NCBI RefSeq assembly: GCF_013368755.1
Contig: NC_049561.1
Coordinates: 744,001-808,000, forward strand
DNA from: Talaromyces rugulosus
Taxonomy: Eukaryota > Ascomycota > Eurotiomycetes > Eurotiales > Trichocomaceae
Reading direction: 5' to 3'
Length of the DNA stretch: 64,000 nucleotides
This document shows, piece by piece, positions 57,480 through 64,000 of this stretch (positions are counted from its first letter, which is position 1; every line of letters begins with the position of its first letter). The notes beneath the pieces were generated by a model. That model was not told the origin of the DNA. It searched no databases and worked only from the letters and a program-made list of their open reading frames with translations. The position numbers and the translations under genes were made by a program.

Positions 57480-59095
57480 ATGGAGGAAGTCAAACAACGA
57501 TCACCGAGTGTGAACGACGAGATTGTCAACAATAATGCCGCCAGTGACGACGTTGTAACACCAGTTGGAGTACGATTATATCTCGTGATAATATCTCTAT
57601 TACTTACTCTTTTTCTATCTGCTATAAATGTCACCGTCGTCGCGACCGCTTTACCGACCATCGCTGCGCATCTCAATGCCAGCACATCCGAGTATACATG
57701 GATAGGCAGCGCCTATACCCTAGCCAGCACGGCATCAACACCGCTGTGGGCTAGATTATCTGATATATGTGGTCGCAAAGAAATTCTAATGGTAACAAAT
57801 GTGACTTTTCTGATAGGAAGTCTAATATGTGCATTGAGTGTCTCGCCCGGGATGCTCATAGGAGGTCGAGTTGCGCAAGGCCTGGGCAGTGGTGGTATAT
57901 CGGTAGTTGTGACTATAGTCATTGGTGATTTGTTTCCGCTGAGAGAAAGGGCAAAATATTATGCTTTGACTGGTATTGTATGGGCGATATCCAGTGGTGT
58001 TGGACCAATGCTGGGAGGTGTGTTTACCCAGACAATAGGTTGGAGATGGTGCTGTAAGTTTGCCCAGTCCTTGCGAAATTTATCAGACTAATTATTGCAA
58101 TAGTCTACATAAACCTTCCATTTGATGGAATCTCTCTAGCCTTCCTCTTCCTCGCCCTCAATCTCCCAACCAAGAAACAGAAACAACCACGGCAAACCCT
58201 TTTTTTCTCATTCGACTGGATCGGATCCATTCTCATCGTCGGCGGCACAATATGTTTTCTCTACGGACTAGAAGTCGGTGCTAGTAAACAGCATCCATGG
58301 GGCTCTGCGTATACTCTCGGCCTACTCATCGCTGGAATTGTCGTCCTCGTCATCTTCGGGTTATACGAAACATTCTATGCAAACAATCCAAACGTTCCAA
58401 TCCGAGTCCTCAAAGATAGGTCTATACTAGCATGTCTCTCCACAGCATTTTTTCACAGTTTCATATTCATCGCCTACGACTACTTCAATCCCCTGTATTT
58501 CCAAACCGTTCTGGGCGTTAGTCCGATTCAGTCTGGACTTTACACTCTTGCCTGTGTGTTACCACTGTCCGCAATGACTCTCGCCAGCGGTCTAGTCGTC
58601 AAGCGTACCGGAGCATATCGGCCGGTGATCTGGATTGGGGGCACTATCATGGTCTTGGGAACGGGTCTATTCATTGATTTCGGTCCAAATCGTGTGGTAG
58701 CAAAGATAGTTGTGTATCAGTTAATTGCAGGGCTTGGGGCTGGGCCACTGTTTCAAGCGCCCATGATCGCTTTCCAAAGCCAGCTTATAGGCAAGGAAAA
58801 TCTCCTTGCAGCGGCTATTGCTGCTTATACGTTTCTGAGGAATTTGTCCACGGCACTGTCGCTCGTTGTTGGTGGAGTTATATTGCAGCATGGGTTGAGC
58901 AGCGACGAAGCATCGTATCTCAATAACGGTTCAAGCTTGAGTGCCAGTGGGAGCTCTGAGGAAGGGGGAATCGGAGATGGTATTGTTGATGGACTGAAAA
59001 CTATGTGGATTTTTTATACTGTTGTTGGAGGGGTGATGTTGATCTCGTCTCTTAGAATTGGGAGGAAGGATCTTGATCATGACTCGGATCAGTAG
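57480..59095 (+). CDS. MFS multidrug transporter (DHA14-like)
   Basis: Two exons, 57480..58053 and 58104..59095, with a 50-nt intron (WRWC|FYINLPFDG), give 521 aa. Motifs: SAINVTVVATALPTIAAHLN (helix 1), WIGSAYTLASTASTPLWARLSD with motif A (DICGRKEI), and SSGVGPMLGGVFTQTIGWRW (motif C/antiporter signature). Fourteen helices are likely and the tail is acidic. This family exports toxins or pathway products at the plasma membrane. Zn2Cys6 genes flank it on both sides, in the same direction, which is a common export-plus-regulation arrangement. Confidence 0.92.
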
Positions 59096-59592
59096 TCCAC
59101 TGTATCCGAAAATTGGATTTGAAAAGTGTATGCATATAGGCTTATACGGTTCAATATATCACCTACTGCTAGACGTCAATAGTAATACCCATAGAAAGGG
59201 ACTCTTTTCAGTTGTTAAACATAATAAGACGTTGGTTTATAGAACACCTCCAGAAGTTTTTATGTATATAATTCATATTTTCGCAAAGCGACAAATATCA
59301 CTGAGACATGGAATTCGAGAAATTAGGACGTTTGACCTTTAATATTTTCTCGATATTTCAGCTAGTAAAAGTATTTTTTTATTTTATTATCATAAGGGCA
59401 TGCAACATCAGTAGAATTTCATCCAGAAACATGCTGACGGATTAAAGCGTAAGCCAGCCACCACCCGGTCCAGAGTCGCTCCGAGCCTCTCCAATGGTTA
59501 GCCCGAAGCCGAGTCTAATATCACACCTCCATACGCACATCTGCCATTCTCTTCCCAGCTTGTTCCTATATCATATTTCCATATTATTTACG
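59096..59592. other. Intergenic, promoter of the second Zn2Cys6 gene
   Basis: About 500 bp. TCCGAGCC (59479-59486) and GCCCGAAGCCGAG (59501-59513) lie near the next start. No gene seen. Confidence 0.45.
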
Positions 59593-61838
59593 ATGCAAAT
59601 GGAAAATTCAAGCGCCTCTCAGTCTCAGCAAATTGCATCCCGACCATCCGGGAAAGCAAAGGCTTGCACCCCGTGTCGACAGCAGAAAGTGGGCAAGCGA
59701 ACCATGATTATGCAGACTTTAGTCCAAGGGGCTAATTTTTTACATGGAAATATTTAATCAGGTCAAATGCGATACCTCAAATATTGGTAATGGCTTCAAA
59801 CGCTGCTCGAGATGTAAAACGTCAGGCATTCGGTGTCATTTCTCCGCCGCCTTAATTAGAACAAAAGCTCCTAGGTAGGTCTTTCAATTGCTTTTCTTTT
59901 CTTCATTTCTTTTTACCACCCGCTCTAATTACTATAATAAATTAGCAAAGCAGATCTACAGAAAGAAATATTGATGCTCCGAAGCCAGTTGTCCAATTTA
60001 CAGCCCGAGGCAGCCAATGCTTCACCCTCTAATCAACATGATGAACAGGAACACACCTGGTCGACTGACACTACTTTCCAATCTGACCAGCAGTTAATTT
60101 CAGAAATAGACAAAATTTCACATCGGCCGGAACTTAATACGTCCTCAAGTCCAGTAGAATATTTGCCGCCCACGCCTTCGCGCGAAATTGACGGTGTATG
60201 CGTGGAAGGGTTCCAGATCAAGGACTGCTTTATTTTGTGAGCCCGATGTTATCATAACTAATTTCATTGTAACTTACGATATTGGTCAGGTTTTTCGAGT
60301 ACTATCACCCCATGCTCCCAATATTCGACCCTTCATGGGATCCAAGCTCAATCTACAGGCTGTCCCCCTTTGTCTTTTGGAGTATTGTCATCACAGGTTC
60401 CAGAAGATACGAACGAGACCCGACGCTTCTCAATCGCCTCGCTTCAGGTGTGAAACAGCTTTCACTACAGGCTCTATCTCAAACAACATCATATATCACG
60501 ACTATCTGCGGACTCTTAGTACTGTGCACTTGGCCCTTGCCAATGAAGGTGATTTGCGAAGACCCGTCACCAATGTATGCTGGGGCTGCAATGCAATTAG
60601 CATTACAGCATGGCCTTCAGATGTTTACTGCGCAAAATTGTTCGACCGGGACCATATCTTGCCAGCCGATTACACACCACGGGTATTTGGCTCGGGTTTG
60701 GGCCTACCTGGAGTTTGTCTGTCATTGGTAAACTTATCATCATGCATTCAACTTTTAATGCTAATTTCCTACAGCACAAGCTGGACTTCGGGTAGTCCAC
60801 CGCATTACGTGACAGACGCATTTGACTTGTTGTCAAATTTTGACGAACTTTCAAGGTTTCTATCCCCAAATATATTTTGGATACAGGAATTTGATAAAGT
60901 TTTTACTCGAGCCAATATAAAGCTCTCAGAATTGGCGTATTCGGATACGCTAAGTTTAACCAAGGAAACTTTTCGGGATCTGATAAAACACTTTGACGAC
61001 GAAATTCTCCAGATGAGTCGAAAGACCGTGGGGAATACAAAACTACAATATTCAGAACCTGCAGAGCTCTCTCGTTTTGCCACACCTCTCCCTATGATAA
61101 TCACGGCTTTTCGAATTCATATTAATGCGTTCAATTTTTTTGCAAGTGATATTACATTGCATGTTCCCCAGTTCATAGAGTTATATTACCTTGCCTGCTA
61201 TTGGACACAGTATGCCTCCGATGCGGATAAAACCAACAGCTGGGCCCTTTACTCGTCAGAGTCCTACCTTCGTCATATGTTTCTAGTGGCGACAATCATC
61301 CTAAGAATATCGCGAAGTCCACTGCTCAAATCAAAAGTGGACCTAAGCAAGGGCGAAGGTGCATATTACGCACTAGTTGATATTCTCAAGAAGCGTAGCC
61401 TTTCGACAGATGATTCAAATACACATATGGCCAATATCTTGTCAGAGCTTTGGCACAGTGACGATTGTTTCACGCTCCCGGATGGTTCCTACGATAGCTT
61501 ATTTATTCAAAAGTCTGGACGTGGAGTAAGTGTATAAGGAAATAAATGTCTGTGATTTTTTCGGTGGCTGACTTTTCCAACAGGTCGTCGATATAACCTA
61601 TGGCTGCTTCATGCCATTCCACTTCGACTCACGGCGAATTGCCTCTCAAGAATACGATTTAGAATTGAACAAAAGGGGATATTCTATGGAGGAATATGAC
61701 GATAATAACCATTTCATGGGCATAGATCCAGGAGAGGAGGCCGACCTTTTCCCGACTCTTTTGAACGATGCATCTTTGAGTTTCCTCTATGATTCACAGG
61801 ACATGCAGTGGGCCCAGGACAACCTTTTCCAAATTTGA
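59593..61838 (+). CDS. Zn2Cys6 transcription factor (Leu3-like)
   Basis: Six exons were solved by frame: 59593..59688, 59762..59874, 59946..60236, 60290..60727, 60775..61525 and 61584..61838. They give 647 aa. The zinc cluster is split by introns: C25-x2-C28-x6-C35-x11-C47-x2-C50-x6-C57 (ACTPCRQQ|KVKC … RCSRCKTSGIRC), with an 11-residue linker longer than usual. A short coiled coil (LQKEILMLRSQLSNLQ) follows, fitting a dimer. The regulatory domain starts FFEYYHPMLPIFDPSWDP, the Leu3-like pattern. Nuclear activator or repressor; target unknown. It sits between an MFS pump and an NmrA-like gene. Confidence 0.85.
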
Positions 61839-61912
61839 ATTCAACTGGTACTCTTTGGAAAGTTTCACAATGTGTATTTTTAACTACCTACTGGTATTCA
61901 ATTCTAATTAAC

Positions 61913-63055
61913 TTAGTTCAGCACAGAGCTCCAATCTGTACTTTTGATATAGCTTGCTACATCAATCAAAGATGCCTGGTCGACGCCTATATCCTCTGGC
62001 AGAAGCACCCCTTCATTACCATCCCATCCGAAATCACGTAAATACAACGCTGTCTCTGCTGTCTCGATCCCAAAACCTTCCGGAAGAAGTCTCACTACAT
62101 CTTCAAAGGTCAGAATATCCAACTTAACTTTCACGCCCTTAATTTCACCCCAAAGCTTGATAAATTCCGAGTACTTCATGAAAGAAGAAGCACCGAGAAT
62201 GGTAGTACGAGGAGGTGCTTTATTGATAAGTGCTTCAACAAAAACTCCAGTGTCATTTGGTGGATGGACGAAGGGCATTGGACGAGACTCTCCGTTAGTC
62301 GTCCGTGTGTCGTCAATGTATGGAAACAGAATTGTGCCGTCAGGAGTCTGCAGTATGTTAGATTAAATCAATAGGGGGTGGATATATGTGGCTCTGCCAA
62401 CCTTTTTAGGAAATAGAATCGGGTTTTTATTCCAGTTATCCAAGTAATAGCCCATCTGAACATAGCTTGTTTTTTCAAAAAGGGCTCGGTGTTCAGCGGA
62501 TTCATGCGACTTTTCCTCAAGATACTGCACAACCTTGGCCTTTCCGTCAAAATGATACACCCAGGTGTATTTGCCTTTACTGGCCTTTTTGGCATCGCTA
62601 AGGGAGCTGTAAACCATTTTCTCTAGCTTTCCTTCTTTCACGACGTGTGCTGCGGCATCGACGAGATTCTTTCCATGTTCTAACTCTTGCAGATAGGAAG
62701 CTTCATTCCAAGTGATTCCCTTTGACCTGGCAATATCCAGCGTAGATTGCTTTTCCGCAAATTGCCAAAAGTCAGTGACACCGAAGATGGCATTGACGCC
62801 TTGGAAAGCGGCGATCAGCGAGTTCACATTGTCCAAGTCGGCCTGGACCAAAGTAACACCGGCTTCTTCTAGCTTACGAGCAGCTGGTGAAGCCGGGTTG
62901 CGTGTAATGCCTCGGACCTCCCATCCGGGAATACCGGAGAATGTTCTGGCAACAGATCCTCCCTAGGTAGAGTCAGCTTAAGGAAGTGTGTTTTTCTCTT
63001 TGGCAACACCAACCTGTACACCAGTGGCACCAATGACAGCAATTATCTTAGACAT
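61913..63055 (-). CDS. NmrA-like NAD(P)-binding oxidoreductase
   Basis: Three exons, 63055..63014, 62962..62402 and 62347..61913, give 345 aa. The start MSKIIAVIGATGVQ|GGSVARTF carries the GATGxQG dinucleotide motif, split by the first intron. Further on are GWEVRGITRNPASPAARKLE and GVNAIFGVTDFWQF, typical of the NmrA/HSCARG group. YVQMGYYLDNWNKNPI resembles the substrate-side segment. It is convergent with the Leu3-like regulator (75 bp apart) and has a perfect CCG-N8-CGG palindrome in its promoter. It differs clearly from the NmrA-like gene at 6605. Confidence 0.88.
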
Positions 63056-63907
63056 GTTGCGTGCAATGTAAATTAATTCTTGTGGTTCGAGCTTTGTAGA
63101 AAACCCCCCTTGGCTAAGACGATGTATGGGGGAGAGATGAACAACTCAGAGGGCACAGGCTTTAAGTAAAGCCGTACACCGAAAATTTACGGACTTGGGA
63201 ACTACTAGTTGACAATCTAGCTCTTGGTCACAACATCAAATGATACAAAGTCCGAAAGTTTTCGGAGTGGCTCCTTGTGCCAGAGGACCTCGTTTTATGC
63301 AACGCATGAAAGGGTAGATTACCGAATGCAATATAATATTCATTTTGACTATTAGTTTGCGTATAATTCACATAAGTATATGATTTTAGTACTGAAAAGC
63401 CAATTCGTTGTATTGGTTGGGTCGTCATTAAAGTTCGTACTTTTTCGGCGCTGAGGAATCAGTCCGAACTTTGACTCCCTGGCTGTTTTTTTACATCAAT
63501 CAATTGACCAACGATGTAATACCACATGCAACGTTAGCCTAATTCGTTAATTTATTTAAACAACAGTCGCAATTAAATGGCCATGATAACCAAAGTGTTT
63601 ATATTACCGATAGATGCCATTTCTATCGTATTTCGAGCAACAAACGAAAACCCCAAATGGTAGGCTAACAATTATGTATATAACCCGACCATAATGACAT
63701 ATAGATCGATGAGTCTGGGACTCTAAAAATATCAGGCATATACATCAATGGATGTATAGTAAAAATTAAGACCAACAAAAGGAAAATGAAACATTTTTGC
63801 CCACATAGTAAAACCCAAATCAGGGCGCTTTCCCCACATTCATTCCAGATGCCGCCGACGACATCACACAATCACCAGTCGACACTGTCAAATTCTCCGA
63901 AACCATC
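63056..63907. promoter_or_regulatory. Divergent promoter, NmrA-like / homocysteine S-methyltransferase
   Basis: About 850 bp. Contains the palindrome at 63251-63266 and several further TCCGAA/TTCGG half-sites (for example 63181 region, 63450 region). No gene seen. Confidence 0.5.
63251..63266. promoter_or_regulatory. Palindrome TCCGAAA-GT-TTTCGGA
   Basis: Perfect 7-nt arms around a 2-nt centre, giving CCG-N8-CGG, a spacing typical of everted Zn2Cys6 dimer sites. It lies 196 bp upstream of the NmrA-like ATG. Confidence 0.5.
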
Positions 63908-64000
63908 ATGGCGCTCCCCCATCTCACCTCAGCAATCCCCTTTCTCACAGAGGCTGGTCTAGAGACCACGGCCTATCACACGTACAAAATTGATCTTCCT
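63908..64000 (+). CDS. Probable homocysteine S-methyltransferase, partial (5' end)
   Basis: The frame starts MALPHLTSAIPFLTEAGLETT, with TEAGLETT matching the family's (T/D)GGLET N-terminal motif and KIDLP after it. The gene runs off the window. Family members transfer a methyl group from S-methylmethionine or SAM to homocysteine using a Zn-bound thiol. Only 31 codons are visible, so the call is tentative. Confidence 0.5.
   Translation, partial: MALPHLTSAIPFLTEAGLETTAYHTYKIDLP

Noticed and set aside
60188..61537. 449-codon frame as one exon
   Set aside because: It crosses two introns of the Leu3-like gene. Its first half is the wrong frame; FFEYYHPMLPIFDP belongs to the neighbouring frame.
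1..64000. Transposons, CRISPR arrays, tRNA and rRNA genes
   Set aside because: No transposase, terminal repeats, CRISPR repeats or cloverleaf sequence was recognised by eye. A tRNA scan and a repeat search were not possible here.

Overview
The window is genomic DNA of a filamentous ascomycete (Pezizomycotina; Eurotiales is my best guess). Genes carry many 45-75 nt introns with GT(A/G)NGT donors. Family content is typical of that group: Zn2Cys6 regulators, a Pth11-like receptor, an NRPS-like synthetase, a highly reducing PKS, many MFS transporters, a BTB protein and an F-box-like protein. No prokaryotic, viral, CRISPR, rRNA or tRNA feature was recognised. Exon borders were worked out by hand and checked by reading frame, not by transcripts.

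Layout. (1) 0.1-4.7 kb: a DHA14-type MFS drug transporter and a Pth11-like membrane protein. (2) 6.6-16 kb: a compact secondary-metabolite group with an NmrA-like protein, a single-module A-T-TE NRPS-like enzyme, a class I O-methyltransferase and a P450. This is the toolkit for an aryl-furanone or quinone product. (3) 16.4-17.6 kb: FAD synthetase, a housekeeping gene with a 14-nt micro-exon. (4) 18.0-25.6 kb: a highly reducing PKS (KS-AT-DH-CMeT-degenerate ER-KR-ACP) with no obvious tailoring neighbours and no trans-ER in the window. (5) 26-32.5 kb: three or four lineage-type genes of unknown function, one with a kinase-like C-terminus. (6) 33.3-36.9 kb: an AflR-type Zn2Cys6 regulator and a monocarboxylate-type MFS transporter. 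(7) 37.8-40.8 kb: a BTB protein and a protein with an internally duplicated F-box-like module.

(8) 41.3-52.8 kb is the most interesting part. It holds six genes: an HpaI-type aldolase, a PhyH dioxygenase, an FAD monooxygenase, an MFS transporter, a second PhyH dioxygenase and a CocE/NonD-type hydrolase. They look like a catabolic, detoxifying or tailoring pathway. The promoters share an identical 9-mer, CCTCGGGGC, or its 7-nt core TCGGGGC, in every intergenic region that carries a start codon of the group. This suggests one regulator for the whole set. (9) 54.6-63.1 kb: a Zn2Cys6 regulator, a multidrug MFS, a second Zn2Cys6 regulator and an NmrA-like oxidoreductase. These may be the control and export end of group 8 or a separate group. 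(10) From 63.9 kb the window ends inside a probable homocysteine S-methyltransferase gene.
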